In this document: piece after piece, positions 36,649 through 46,211 of the stretch
Position numbering within the stretch: position 1 is the stretch's first letter
Layout of the letters: each line of letters starts with the position of its first letter
From: Psychrobacter sp. I-STPA6b
GTDB lineage: Bacteria > Pseudomonadota > Gammaproteobacteria > Pseudomonadales > Moraxellaceae
Assembly (NCBI RefSeq): GCF_020662265.1
Contig: NZ_VEWM01000010.1
Coordinates: 124,001-188,000 of the forward strand
Reading direction: 5' to 3'
DNA length: 64,000 nt
Notes under the pieces: model-generated
What the model saw: the letters and a program-made list of their open reading frames with translations, nothing else
Told to the model about the DNA's origin: nothing
The model's database searches: none
Made by a program: the position numbers and the translations under genes

Positions 36649-37733
36649 ACTGCTCCTCTATCAGAAGTTTCTGCTAAGCTTTGAGCCACTTGCCGTAGCC
36701 ATGCCATAGATGCTGAGCTAAGGATGACTAACAACAAAAACAGTACGCTATCTCTGGCAAGCCCTGCATGTTGAAAAATATTGTCTGCTGTCCATATCAT
36801 TAATACAGTGACGATAGAGCCACATAGACAGGTAAGCATAAACAGATCGACATGGCGACGGCGAAAATACAGATAAATACCCATAGCCCAAGCCAGCCAG
36901 ATAAGAAAACCCATCGCAGAAATAGCGAAGTTTGTTTCATTTATCACCCCAATAACTGCCAGCTTACTGACATACCAAGTGCTGAGTATCGCAACCAGAT
37001 AGCTACTCCAGTGTAGCGATTGCTGAGTGGGTGCTGTCGTAGAGTTAGGGCTTTTAGGTTCATCCGCACTAAGCTTTGGTGTATCAAGTGTGGGCTGTTT
37101 AAAATATAGAATCCACCCTATAAAGGCGATGATATTAATACCTGCTAAAGTGCTAATCTCAATAACAGAGCCAAAGCCAAAATCAGGACTCTGCCATGGT
37201 AATAGGGGCTGATATTGTAAAACGGCGATATTGATAAGACCCAAAAATAACAACCATAAAGCGGGCATCTGAGCCAAAATTGCCCAAGGTATTATCAGCA
37301 GGGCCCAAGTAAAAAATAACTGCCAAGGATCTGCACCCGTTTGATATACCTGCCCAAATAGTGCCAATAAACCACCAGTGATTAAACTAGCAAATAGCAA
37401 TAAAAGCCGTTGTACCAGTGGATATTGGCGTTTTAAAACAAGAAATGTGTATATTAAAATACTTACTATCAATATACTTTCAACCAGAGCAAACTTAGCC
37501 ATATATCCCATTGTCAGCCAGTTATAAGCGATAAAAAATAGCACTGATAATGCTAACGCCACGACGCCAATGACTAATAAAGCACTGTCAAAAAAGGTAA
37601 GCCATTGTTTTGGGCTTGGAATAGAGAAAGTTTGGTTGAGTGGATAATGATTAGACTGATTAGATGTGATGTCAGGATAAAGTGTGTGTTTAGGTGTTCG
37701 TGTTCGAAGCGGTTTATGATTATGTTGGGACAT
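36645..37733 (-). CDS. DUF2157-type multi-pass membrane protein
   Basis: The 362-residue product has a polar N-terminal segment of about 40 residues and then SPKQWLTFFDSALLVIGVVALALSVLFFIAYNW, the characteristic DUF2157 opening (shown in part: FFIAYNW). About ten membrane helices follow. AGGGGA precedes the ATG at 37733. It is the first gene of the three-gene membrane operon. No promoter is obvious in the 290-bp divergent gap to the next lipoprotein. Confidence 0.8.
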   Translation of the reverse strand: MSQHNHKPLRTRTPKHTLYPDITSNQSNHYPLNQTFSIPSPKQWLTFFDSALLVIGVVALALSVLFFIAYNWLTMGYMAKFALVESILIVSILIYTFLVLKRQYPLVQRLLLLFASLITGGLLALFGQVYQTGADPWQLFFTWALLIIPWAILAQMPALWLLFLGLINIAVLQYQPLLPWQSPDFGFGSVIEISTLAGINIIAFIGWILYFKQPTLDTPKLSADEPKSPNSTTAPTQQSLHWSSYLVAILSTWYVSKLAVIGVINETNFAISAMGFLIWLAWAMGIYLYFRRRHVDLFMLTCLCGSIVTVLMIWTADNIFQHAGLARDSVLFLLLVILSSASMAWLRQVAQSLAETSDRGAV

Positions 37734-38025
37734 GGAATTCCCCTAATAAATACTGAGTTATAAAAATAATTGAGTTATAAAAGTAATAAAGTTATAAATA
37801 CCAAAATATATCGTTGTTTCTATTAGTCTGACGGAGTTTGAAGTGGATTGGTAGTAACGGTTATGAATATTCTTGTATCAAAATATATATTTTAATGTGT
37901 TATAAAAGTGTCTAAATTGACTATACAATAAAAATGACTCTAGGTATGATATGGTTATGTCAGGCTTAAAAAGATGACATAAAACGCTAAAAAAGATAAG
38001 CGACTAACAATATTTTAGGAAGGAT

Positions 38026-38775
38026 ATGATGACTATCAAAGGTATGAAAAAAGCCCAAAAATCAGTAATGAATATCGGTGCTTATGCAGGTGTCTCTTTA
38101 TGTTTGCTGGCTTTATCAGGCTGTGCCACAAACTCTTTATTAGAGGGTGATAGCCCCAGATATACCACATCAACTAAAACAGTAAAACAGACCTTGGTCG
38201 AAGACCAGTTGGTGGCATTTGGTCGTCCTGCTCAGCCATTACCTAATATGCCTGCTACCAGTATGGTCATCGTTGGTGAAAAAAATAGTTATGTTCTTAG
38301 TCAAGGTGGGGCAGAGATGGTGAGTTTATTGACCAATTTAACCCCAGAAAATATTCAAGTCGATAATGACATGAGTTTTTATTCCCCAAAAAATGATGGC
38401 TATTTTCAAGGAACAATGAAACTGTCTTATGCCAAACTTAAAGATGAGTTTAAACGCTCAGATTATCAGTTCTTTTTACAGCATGGCGGGCAAGAATGTA
38501 CTACAGACAGTGATTTACGTATTAATGCCCAGCGTTTTTGCTTTACTGTGCCAATTAAAGGGGGCGTATACCCACAGGTCAGCAATTTTGATTTGATTCA
38601 GTCACAATACCAAGCGTTGACTAAACCTTATGCAGTGACGATTTATACTCAATCTTCCCAAGAGCAACGCACAGCCCATCATGGAGGACGAAGTGGTGCA
38701 GAAAAGCTGGTATTACTACCGTTTGCTTTAGCATTTGATGTGGTCACTTTCCCCTTCCAGTTGTTGGCGAATTAA
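38026..38775 (+). CDS. Lipoprotein of unknown function
   Basis: The 249-residue protein has a signal peptide ending in the lipobox LALSGC (Cys33), after a longer-than-usual n-region. A second in-frame ATG follows the first. AGGAAGGAT is a strong ribosome site. The mature protein is a mixed domain with two cysteines (ECTTDSD and RFCF) that may pair, and it ends in a hydrophobic stretch (LVLLPFALAFDVVTFPFQLLAN) like those in small lipoproteins of Acinetobacter and Moraxella. I recognise no named family. Confidence 0.72.
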   Translation: MMTIKGMKKAQKSVMNIGAYAGVSLCLLALSGCATNSLLEGDSPRYTTSTKTVKQTLVEDQLVAFGRPAQPLPNMPATSMVIVGEKNSYVLSQGGAEMVSLLTNLTPENIQVDNDMSFYSPKNDGYFQGTMKLSYAKLKDEFKRSDYQFFLQHGGQECTTDSDLRINAQRFCFTVPIKGGVYPQVSNFDLIQSQYQALTKPYAVTIYTQSSQEQRTAHHGGRSGAEKLVLLPFALAFDVVTFPFQLLAN

Positions 38776-38915
38776 TCGTAGCAATTATCTAATAGTTAGG
38801 GTGTATTTATTGTGTTTGTTGCATGGTAAATATACCTTTAATATCTGAAATATTTCCCTTTTTTAAGATACATATTTTTATATCTTGGATATCTATTTTA
38901 ATTATTATAGGATAT

Positions 38916-38934
38916 GATAATGATAATCATTATC
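38916..38934. promoter_or_regulatory. Consensus Fur box
   Basis: GATAATGATAATCATTATC matches the classical 19-bp Fur consensus at every position. It lies 38 bp before the RCC1 lipoprotein start, so that gene should be repressed when iron is plentiful. Confidence 0.9.
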
Positions 38935-38972
38935 GTTATATTAGTATTGTTAATAAAATAAGGGAAGTTGTT

Positions 38973-40865
38973 ATGCGTCATACTCATTCATTGTTATTAG
39001 CTAGCATGATATCTGCCTTGATGTTATCAGGCTGTAGTGGAGGGAGTAATCATCACCACATATCAGAGCCAGATACAACAAAGCCGACCTTAACCATTGA
39101 TAGTGACTTAACAAATGTTACTACCAATCAGGATAGTATAACCATTACAGGTACTGTGGCAGATAATGCGCCATTATCAGGATTAATATTATCCATACAG
39201 TCTGCACAAAGCAATGACACACAAACAGTTAAAGTCAGTGATAAAGGTGAGTTTTCTGCAAAGATACCACTACAAGTAGGTGATAATGAGCTGACCATCA
39301 CCGCAACTGATGTCGCAGGTAATAAAGTTGTCTATCAAGCCACTGTATTTGTGGATAAGGTCGCACCAAGCATTGTATTGGCAGATGAAGGTGCAAATCA
39401 AGTGAGCCGTACGACCCAAACTGCATTCAAAGGTAAGGTGAGTGATGATGGGGAATTGGCAGGATTATCTGTGCAATTATTGCTAAATAAAACTGCTAAT
39501 AACAATAGTATGCTAGAAGCTATTACCATTGATGCAAAAGGTGAGTTTGAGGTTGTTACACCATTGCAAGCAGGTGATAATGAGATTGCCATTACAGTAA
39601 TGGATAAAGCGGGCAATCAGACGACCAAAACACAGCATGTCTATTTTGGACATACTTTAACCGCAGCAAATTCACATACGGGCGCATTGGTTGATGGCAA
39701 GCTGTATGCGTGGGGACGTAATAACTTCGGACAAGTAGGCAGAGGCGATGTCACCAGTATTCGTGATGATGGTGATGCACATTCTATTTCGCCTCAATTG
39801 ATAACTAACGCACCCAAAAATATTGTGTCTATTTCATTTAATCAAAATCATTCTTCATTACTGACCAAAGATGGTAGCGTATATACATGGGGTAGTGATG
39901 GTGATGGTGAGCTGGGTCGAGGTGACACAGGACGCAGTGATTGTGGACGTAAAACAGAAAACTGTCGCCTAGACATTGGTAAGGTGAATTCATTGTCAGA
40001 TGTGGTAGCAATTAGCAGTGGTTATGGACACAGATTGGTACTCAATAAAGCAGGGGAAGTTTGGGCATTTGGTGATAATGGTGAAGGTCAGCTTGGTGTA
40101 GATGGTGTCAAAAATAGTAGTACACCTGTACAGGTGGATTTTTCATCTCAAGCCAATGTGGGTAAAATTATCCAAGTGGTTGCTTCGTCAACAAGCTCTT
40201 ATGCACTAGATGATAAAGGTCAAGTGTGGGCATGGGGCTCTAATAAATATGGTAATTTTGGAATGGGTAAAGTCTGTGAGCGAGGCGATAATCCAAAAGA
40301 GACAGGATGTATCCCTTCTTCATTCAAGCCACTACAAGTACCCTTAGCAGAGGCAGTAAAAATCAAAGAGCTTGCGGTTGGGCGTGACCATGTACTGGCA
40401 TTAACTGATATGGGAGAAGTTTATTCATGGGGGTTAAATGCAAGCAGTCAAGTGGGCTATAACAGTAAAGATATGCCTGATACACAGCAAAAATGGGATA
40501 GATTTATAACCACTCCGACATTATTACCTTGGTCAACGGATAAACAAAGCAAGCACGTTTATGCCAATGGTAATACCAGCTATGTGATGAAAAAAGATGG
40601 TAAGGTCTATCCATGGGGAATGTATGGTGAATCAGGGGCAGATGGTCGTCCAAACTATATGGACTTAGCTGAGCCAACGGATAAATTACCCAGCTTAACC
40701 AATGTGGTGGATATGGGCGTGGGTGCATTGCATCAGCTTGCCAAACGTGAAGATGGTGGTATTTTTAGCTGGGGATGGAGCTTTGAGGGTTCACTTGGTG
40801 GTGGTGATACGGTGACGAATATTTGGATGTATAACACTCCCATTGCATTGAAGTTTCCCATTTAG
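38973..40865 (+). CDS. Fur-regulated lipoprotein with Ig-like domains and an RCC1 beta-propeller
   Basis: ATG at 38973 gives 630 residues with a signal peptide and lipobox LMLSGC (Cys21). AGGGAAG precedes it; an upstream in-frame ATG would run through the Fur box. Two bacterial Ig-like domains follow (about 35-125 and 130-220, each ending GDNE...TDVAGN or MDKAGN). Seven RCC1 repeats from about 225 to the end (for example KLYAWGRNNFGQVGRGD and SVYTWGSDGDGELGRGD) should form a beta-propeller. The exact Fur box makes this an iron-starvation surface protein. No iron-binding motif is visible, so binding of a host iron protein is only a guess. Confidence 0.85.
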   Translation: MRHTHSLLLASMISALMLSGCSGGSNHHHISEPDTTKPTLTIDSDLTNVTTNQDSITITGTVADNAPLSGLILSIQSAQSNDTQTVKVSDKGEFSAKIPLQVGDNELTITATDVAGNKVVYQATVFVDKVAPSIVLADEGANQVSRTTQTAFKGKVSDDGELAGLSVQLLLNKTANNNSMLEAITIDAKGEFEVVTPLQAGDNEIAITVMDKAGNQTTKTQHVYFGHTLTAANSHTGALVDGKLYAWGRNNFGQVGRGDVTSIRDDGDAHSISPQLITNAPKNIVSISFNQNHSSLLTKDGSVYTWGSDGDGELGRGDTGRSDCGRKTENCRLDIGKVNSLSDVVAISSGYGHRLVLNKAGEVWAFGDNGEGQLGVDGVKNSSTPVQVDFSSQANVGKIIQVVASSTSSYALDDKGQVWAWGSNKYGNFGMGKVCERGDNPKETGCIPSSFKPLQVPLAEAVKIKELAVGRDHVLALTDMGEVYSWGLNASSQVGYNSKDMPDTQQKWDRFITTPTLLPWSTDKQSKHVYANGNTSYVMKKDGKVYPWGMYGESGADGRPNYMDLAEPTDKLPSLTNVVDMGVGALHQLAKREDGGIFSWGWSFEGSLGGGDTVTNIWMYNTPIALKFPI

Positions 40866-41125
40866 CCAACTCAGTAATGAAATGAGAGTTTGTAAGTCTT
40901 GTATTAAGTATAAGATTTATCATAAATTCTAATTGGAAAACGATAGCAAGAAAAATATAGCCAAAAATTAGTGAGTATAAGCATTAGACAATTTTGTAAT
41001 AGAAACAAATTGTTTGGGTTTATACTCACTTTTTAGCAAATAATTTTATACTTTTTTAACTATTTATACTTTTTTAACTATAAAACCCTTGTGAAAACCA
41101 TTGTGTGCCAGCCAAATAGACAGTG

Positions 41126-42592
41126 ATGAATATGATGCCAGCCTTTAACCAAAAACCTTTGCAACATTGCCTTTTTTTATTATTGAGCTTATGTGTGACT
41201 GCCTGTGGTGGTTCATCGGGTGGTGGTCAGTCAAATAATCAACCAGATAATCATACAGAAGTCACACCACCAGTAGACCCTAATCCCAATCCTACTCCAT
41301 CACAACCGAGGCAATGGACACCTGCAGGCGGGCAGGCAACAATTGCGTATAATGAGCATCGTCCATTTTTAACCCTGATTCCACATTTGGATATCAATCA
41401 GTTATCAGGGGTATCACAAGGGCGTGAGCTGTTTATTACTAACTGGACACCAGCAGGAGAAGGTCGGGCATTGTTTGATGGGTTAGGTCCATTATTTAAT
41501 GCAGTATCTTGTACCAGTTGTCATTCTGACTCAGGACGAGTATCACCTTATCTAGCCGATGGTACGACCACCGATGGTGTTTTGTTTCGTATTGGCAATA
41601 AGCAAGGCGATGTACATCCAATATGGGGTGCACAGCTTCAGCCTAAGGTGATTGATAATACAGTTGGGTTATTGGCAGAAGGTAAGGTACACGCCCACAC
41701 TAAATCTGCCAGTGCTACAGCTTTGAAAAATGAGGGATTATCTTATTATCAGTTTGAGTTAACTCCCTATGATAGTAATCAGCATCTAGGCAACTATCAT
41801 TTAGGTGCACGTATTGCACCACAGCTACTCGGTATGGGCTTGCTTGATTTAGTACCAGAAGATGTAATTTTAGCCAATGCTGACCCTGATGATACTGATA
41901 ATAATGGCATATCTGGTCGGGTACATTGGGTATTTGAAGGGGGACAAAAACGCATAGGACGCTTTGGTTGGAAGGCAATTAACTCAAGCCTAAGAACTCA
42001 AAATGCTACCGCCATGAGTCAAGATATGGGACTGACAACGCCTGTGCATATTGACAGTAGCTGTACGCCTGATCAGCCGTTATGTACTCTACTACCGTTA
42101 GGCGGTTCGCCTGAGGTATCTGATGCCAGCTTATCCGCAGTGGTCAGCTTTATGACCGCACTATCTGTACCCGAGCGACGTATCCATGACCAAGTGAGAT
42201 TTGATAAAGGTGCAGATTTGTTTGAACAAGTGGGCTGTGCTCAGTGTCATATACCGACGCTGACCACGGGAGAGAGTCAGCAATTTTATGAGCTTTCTAA
42301 TCAAACCATCTATGCTTATACTGACTTGCTATTGCATGACATGGGGGAAGGGTTGGACGATGGAGTGAAAGAAATCAATGCTGAAAGCTATGAATGGCGT
42401 ACACCACCGTTATGGGGTATTGGTATTGTAGCAAAAGATAAAAACGCCCGCTTTTTGCATGATGGACGTGCTAAAACGTTAAAAGAAGCGATTTTATGGC
42501 ATGGTGGTGAAGCTGAGAAAACTCGTGAACAGTTCCAACAACTAACAGAGCAAGAGCAACAAACGTTATTGCAGTTTTTGCAAGGAATTTAA
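41126..42592 (+). CDS. Di-heme oxidoreductase lipoprotein (DUF1111 family)
   Basis: The 488-residue product has a signal peptide with lipobox CVTAC, a Pro/Asn-rich linker, and two c-type heme motifs: CTSCHSD near residue 132 and CAQCHIP near residue 373. The order and sequence (GRELFITNW, FNAVSCTSCH, FLHDGRAKTLKEAILWHGG) match the DUF1111 di-heme 'thiol oxidoreductase' family of MauG/peroxidase-like proteins. It follows the Fur-regulated RCC1 lipoprotein by 260 bp. I see no Fur box of its own, and it may have a separate promoter. Confidence 0.88.
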   Translation: MNMMPAFNQKPLQHCLFLLLSLCVTACGGSSGGGQSNNQPDNHTEVTPPVDPNPNPTPSQPRQWTPAGGQATIAYNEHRPFLTLIPHLDINQLSGVSQGRELFITNWTPAGEGRALFDGLGPLFNAVSCTSCHSDSGRVSPYLADGTTTDGVLFRIGNKQGDVHPIWGAQLQPKVIDNTVGLLAEGKVHAHTKSASATALKNEGLSYYQFELTPYDSNQHLGNYHLGARIAPQLLGMGLLDLVPEDVILANADPDDTDNNGISGRVHWVFEGGQKRIGRFGWKAINSSLRTQNATAMSQDMGLTTPVHIDSSCTPDQPLCTLLPLGGSPEVSDASLSAVVSFMTALSVPERRIHDQVRFDKGADLFEQVGCAQCHIPTLTTGESQQFYELSNQTIYAYTDLLLHDMGEGLDDGVKEINAESYEWRTPPLWGIGIVAKDKNARFLHDGRAKTLKEAILWHGGEAEKTREQFQQLTEQEQQTLLQFLQGI

Positions 42593-42700
42593 CGATAGTC
42601 AGAGAAGTTAGAAACTGATACAAGGCAGGCGAGTGCAGATAGTACAGTTGAATAGCAATTGAGCCTAACACCGTAACAGTTATTAGGCTCTGTTGACTAT
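42593..42700 (+). repeat. Dispersed ~105-bp repeat, copy 3
   Basis: The repeat begins right after the oxidoreductase stop and ends eight bases before the MFS stop. It contains AGTTAGAAACTGATACAAGG, CAGGCGAGTGCAGATAGTAC and a hairpin GAGCCTAA / TTAGGCTC, so it can also act as a terminator for the converging genes. It is the best match to the 53-kb copy. Confidence 0.85.
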
Positions 42701-42707
42701 AAAAAGC

Positions 42708-43964
42708 TTAACCAAACACTTTAAAGGTAGTTGGATGAAATTTTCTGCTTAAAGCCAGTAGGAATAGCACTCCAACTATCATCATTATCCACGCATTGGT
42801 TAATGAGCCAAACACATCGACCAATGCGCCTGCTACTAATGGAAATATTGAAGCTAAAAAATAGCCCCCACCTTGAACAAATGCCAATAAACAAACGGCT
42901 TGTTTGCCATTATTCGCATAGTCTAGGCTGGTAATTAAGGATAACGGAAACAATCCACCCACACCCAGACCTAAAATACTCACTGATAATAATACCAACC
43001 CTGTCACACTTGCTGGCATCATAATCAGCATCGCCAAACCTAATAATACTAACGATAAGGCTAACAAAATAATGCGTCTGCGGTCAGGAAAGCGTTTGAT
43101 AAAAATAGATATCAGCGTACCTGATACCACCTGAGCGATGGTAAATAAACTAAGTAGTCCACCCGATGCACTGCTTGACCAGCCGAGTTGCATATAATAT
43201 AGCGGTAACCATGCCAATACTAACGCATAAGCCCCCGAGCCGATACCAAAAAATAGCAGTAATAACCACGCATTTTTTGACTGAATCGGTAATGCTAAAA
43301 AGCCCTCACCATGACTGGGCAGACGGTGCATACTAAAAAAACAAAATAGCATGGCAATAAAAGCAGGGATTGCCATGATTGCCAAATCGGTTTGCCAACC
43401 AAAAGTTTGTGCCAATGGGGCTGAGCTTGCCGAAGCAATCATCGCCCCACCCATCGTCCCTGTAGTAAACAGACCCATATAGACACTAGTATTATCGCTT
43501 GCCATTCTTTTAAGGTAGGCAGGCATTAAGGTCTGAATCAGGGCAATCCCAATACCACCAATAATGGCAGTGGCTAAAATTGGTAAAGTAGAATCAATAA
43601 AAAAGCGTAAAAGGCAGGCAAAGGCAATAGCAAATAAACTTAACATGACGCCTTGATATTCGCTGACCTTGGCTTGTAATCTTGGTGAAAATAGGGCAAA
43701 AATCCCCATCATCGCCACAGGCAAGGTGGTTAATAATCCTGCGGTTTGGTTGTCCATCCCCACCATGTCGTGCAATATCGGAATAATAGGTGACACCGAT
43801 GCCATGATGGGTCTGAGGTTGACCCCCACCATCACTGCAAGAAAAGCTAATGTCCAGTTGATGCTGGCTTGGCTGTGTGTATGGCTATTTAACTGGTTAT
43901 AGTTTTGCTCATTCATCTGCACATTAATCACCTGAGCCATAGAGTTATTATTTAAATGAGCCAT
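42708..43964 (-). CDS. MFS transporter, CynX/NimT type
   Basis: The 418-residue product has 12 predicted membrane segments. The motif VMVGVNLRPIMASVSPIIP near residue 40 is typical of the CynX/NimT subgroup of the major facilitator superfamily, whose members move small anions or drugs. GGAAG six bases upstream supports the ATG at 43964. It is divergent from a marR gene, and copies of an operator-like word lie in the shared gap, so the MarR protein probably controls it. The substrate is unknown. Confidence 0.88.
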   Translation of the reverse strand: MAHLNNNSMAQVINVQMNEQNYNQLNSHTHSQASINWTLAFLAVMVGVNLRPIMASVSPIIPILHDMVGMDNQTAGLLTTLPVAMMGIFALFSPRLQAKVSEYQGVMLSLFAIAFACLLRFFIDSTLPILATAIIGGIGIALIQTLMPAYLKRMASDNTSVYMGLFTTGTMGGAMIASASSAPLAQTFGWQTDLAIMAIPAFIAMLFCFFSMHRLPSHGEGFLALPIQSKNAWLLLLFFGIGSGAYALVLAWLPLYYMQLGWSSSASGGLLSLFTIAQVVSGTLISIFIKRFPDRRRIILLALSLVLLGLAMLIMMPASVTGLVLLSVSILGLGVGGLFPLSLITSLDYANNGKQAVCLLAFVQGGGYFLASIFPLVAGALVDVFGSLTNAWIMMIVGVLFLLALSRKFHPTTFKVFG

Positions 43965-44001
43965 ACCACTTCCTTCAGGATTGATTCTCTATTAAGTTAT
44001 T

Positions 44002-44054
44002 TTGATATCAAGATAATATAAATATCATCTTACGATTATTTATCTTAATGTCAA
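44002..44054. promoter_or_regulatory. MarR operator candidates in the MFS-marR gap
   Basis: TTGATATCAAGATAA (44002-44016) contains the palindrome TTGATATCAA. An inverted, slightly diverged copy (TTGACATTAAGATAA on the minus strand) ends at 44054. The first word recurs exactly at 44626 before the next gene. Confidence 0.65.
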
Positions 44055-44117
44055 GTTAGTTGTTCATTAAGGTTGCGTGCTAAGATAAAGGTAACAAAAC
44101 AAATAGAGACAATACCG

Positions 44118-44615
44118 ATGACTCATACGGTTGAACAAATTATTAAGCAGTGGCAAACACAAGGGTTTGCTGATGATCAGATTACAGTTATGGAAAGTAT
44201 CCGCCGACTAAAACGTTTGGATGTATTGTTGATGCGGCAATTAAATCGTGTGTACCAAGAACATCATCTGAATCAGTCAGAGTTTGATGTTTTGGCAGCT
44301 TTGCGGCGGGCAGGAAAGCCTTATACCCTAAGTCCTACAGAGTTATTTGCTAGTATGATGGTGACTTCAGGAACAATGACCAATCGCTTGCAACAGTTAG
44401 AGAAAAAGCAACTGATAAAACGGTTAGAAAACCCTGATGATAAGCGTAGCTTACTGGTGCAATTAACTACTAAAGGTATTGCAGTAATAGATAAGGTTGT
44501 GCCTGCACACATTGAGTTAGAAAATCAGCTATTGTCTGCAATGAGCAAAGAGGAGTTGATTATTATTAATACATTATTAAAGAAAATAGAGGCTAATTTA
44601 CCGCAAAATAAGTAG
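44118..44615 (+). CDS. MarR-family transcriptional regulator
   Basis: The 165-residue protein has the MarR winged helix: FDVLAALRRAGKPYTLSPTELFASMMVTSG, NRLQQLEKKQLIKRLENPDDKRS (shown in pieces) and a C-terminal dimerisation helix. The DxRS motif DDKRS is present in the wing. ATG at 44118 is chosen; an upstream TTG would add 15 residues. It is divergent from an MFS exporter and followed by a SpoU methyltransferase that carries the same operator word, so it probably controls all three units in response to a small ligand. Confidence 0.88.
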   Translation: MTHTVEQIIKQWQTQGFADDQITVMESIRRLKRLDVLLMRQLNRVYQEHHLNQSEFDVLAALRRAGKPYTLSPTELFASMMVTSGTMTNRLQQLEKKQLIKRLENPDDKRSLLVQLTTKGIAVIDKVVPAHIELENQLLSAMSKEELIIINTLLKKIEANLPQNK

Positions 44616-44625
44616 TTTTTTTGTA

Positions 44626-44640
44626 TTGATATCAAGATAA
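44626..44640. promoter_or_regulatory. Repeated operator word before the SpoU gene
   Basis: TTGATATCAAGATAA is identical over 15 bases to the site at 44002-44016. It lies 20 bp before the methyltransferase start and just after marR. Confidence 0.65.
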
Positions 44641-44660
44641 ATTTTATAAGGAGTCTAAAG

Positions 44661-45428
44661 ATGAGTGAGCATAAGATAACAGGGACAAAAGATACTCAAA
44701 AATCAGATAAGAACGCTCAAAAAATATCCTGTAAAAGCACTGTGCAAAATGCTCATTCAATAAATCCATCCACAACAACACAACCACCAACACAACCACC
44801 AACACAACCACCAAAGCAACTTAGTCCATTAAGACAGCGAGCCAATGCCATCAAAGACTTGCAATGTAAAAACTTGATTGCTGTTTTGAAAAATCCCAGT
44901 GATGTCAAAAATCTTGCAACAGTGGTTCGTAACATCAATGCGTTAGGGGTGGAAAAACTGTATGTGGTGGACAGTCGGGGCTTGTTTCCTGACGACTGGC
45001 AAAGTTTGCGTGAGCGAAAATCCCTGCTCAAGCCTTCGGTATCAGCGATTAAATGGAGCTTTGTAAAAGTATTTCGCAGTACCGAGGCATGTTTGGCTCA
45101 TTTAGAGGACAGGCGTTTTGTCTCTATTGCTACCTCACCACATATTAAGGGTAAAAATAATGTGATTTTGCATAAAGGGAATTATACCCAAAAACGCCTT
45201 GCTGTCTGGTTTGGCAATGAATCACGGGGCATTAGTGATGAGGTGATACAGCGTAGTGAGGCATGCGTTCAAATTGAGATGGTAGGTATGGTTGAAAGCC
45301 TCAACTTAGCGACCTGCACAGGTATTGTACTGTATGAAGTTACCAAACAACGCCGAGCCTACCAGCAAAAACACAAGCGAGGACGGCGGATTGACCCTGC
45401 TGTGGTTGAGGGTATAGATATTGAATAA
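44661..45428 (+). CDS. TrmH/SpoU-family RNA 2'-O-methyltransferase
   Basis: The 255-residue protein has a low-complexity N-terminal tail (about 55 residues, with PPTQPPTQPP). Then come the SPOUT knot motifs: NPSDVKNLATVVRNINALG, VWFGNESRGIS and IEMVGMVESLNLATCTG. These bind SAM in TrmH-like enzymes that methylate ribose in tRNA or rRNA. The closest functional type is tRNA Gm18 methylation, but the target cannot be proved from sequence. AAGGAG precedes the ATG. A shared operator word suggests control by MarR, which is unusual for an RNA methyltransferase. Confidence 0.85.
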   Translation: MSEHKITGTKDTQKSDKNAQKISCKSTVQNAHSINPSTTTQPPTQPPTQPPKQLSPLRQRANAIKDLQCKNLIAVLKNPSDVKNLATVVRNINALGVEKLYVVDSRGLFPDDWQSLRERKSLLKPSVSAIKWSFVKVFRSTEACLAHLEDRRFVSIATSPHIKGKNNVILHKGNYTQKRLAVWFGNESRGISDEVIQRSEACVQIEMVGMVESLNLATCTGIVLYEVTKQRRAYQQKHKRGRRIDPAVVEGIDIE

Positions 45429-45443
45429 CCTATTGAGCGACTT

Positions 45444-46211
45444 TTATTCAAGCCATAACGAAAATCTGTTTTCTCTGTCTTTGTTGAGTTGCATAAAGCA
45501 TAGCTTTTCGATTTGGCTACGCGGTTGATGGTGTTTGTCTGCACCACAAATCCTTGACCGATTTTGTATCCAGATAATCTGATCTTGTTTTAATGCTTGC
45601 GCGGATTTTTGACCTGAATTTTTTGTCAATTCCTCTTTTATATTGCGATAGCTTTCATTTAGACTTTTATCAGACTGTTGATATCTAAAATCTACTAGCT
45701 CTGCATCACCTGTGAGTGGTAAGTACTCATTGGCTTCTTGGTAGCCATACTTATAAGTGGTTTGGTCAAAACTGCCTACTTTTGAGATAGAAATGGTCTG
45801 AGAAGTTGGGTCAATAAAACTGCTGATTGTATTATTTTTATCTCTAAATGTATAACCATGAAACATGGATGGTACGCCATCAACTCCTGTACTATGCAGG
45901 GTTTTAGCAGGGTAGTATTGGGCAGTAAAAGGGGGCTTATTTTGAAAATCTGGTTTATCGTGTGTTAATGCCCAACGCTCTAAATCTGGAGCGACAAGCA
46001 ACATATCATCACAGCTTACATTACCTTCTGCACAACCATAATAAAGATTAAAAGGTATGCCTTGAGCATACATGCCTGAGAAATAATGCTCTTTATCGGG
46101 TGTGACCGCCAGCGTATTTATTGATATGCCTAACAAACTTAGCATGGCAAAATGTCGTATGGATTGTGGGATAAGACAAGAAAGGTGAGTAGATATTGCA
46201 GAGCGCTTCAT
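45444..46211 (-). CDS. Secreted protein with LprI/DUF1311-like C-terminus
   Basis: A signal peptide-like start (about 35 residues, ending INTLAV) precedes a roughly 120-residue unknown domain with Cys pair CAEGNVSC. A C-terminal DUF1311/LprI-like segment follows: LNESYRNIKEEL, ALKQDQIIWIQNRSRICG and KLCFMQLNKDRENRF. LprI-type proteins have been described as lysozyme inhibitors, and this may be a distant relative. ATG at 46211 has GAGAT upstream; an ATG 12 codons earlier is possible. It converges with the SpoU gene. Confidence 0.7.
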   Translation of the reverse strand: MKRSAISTHLSCLIPQSIRHFAMLSLLGISINTLAVTPDKEHYFSGMYAQGIPFNLYYGCAEGNVSCDDMLLVAPDLERWALTHDKPDFQNKPPFTAQYYPAKTLHSTGVDGVPSMFHGYTFRDKNNTISSFIDPTSQTISISKVGSFDQTTYKYGYQEANEYLPLTGDAELVDFRYQQSDKSLNESYRNIKEELTKNSGQKSAQALKQDQIIWIQNRSRICGADKHHQPRSQIEKLCFMQLNKDRENRFSLWLE

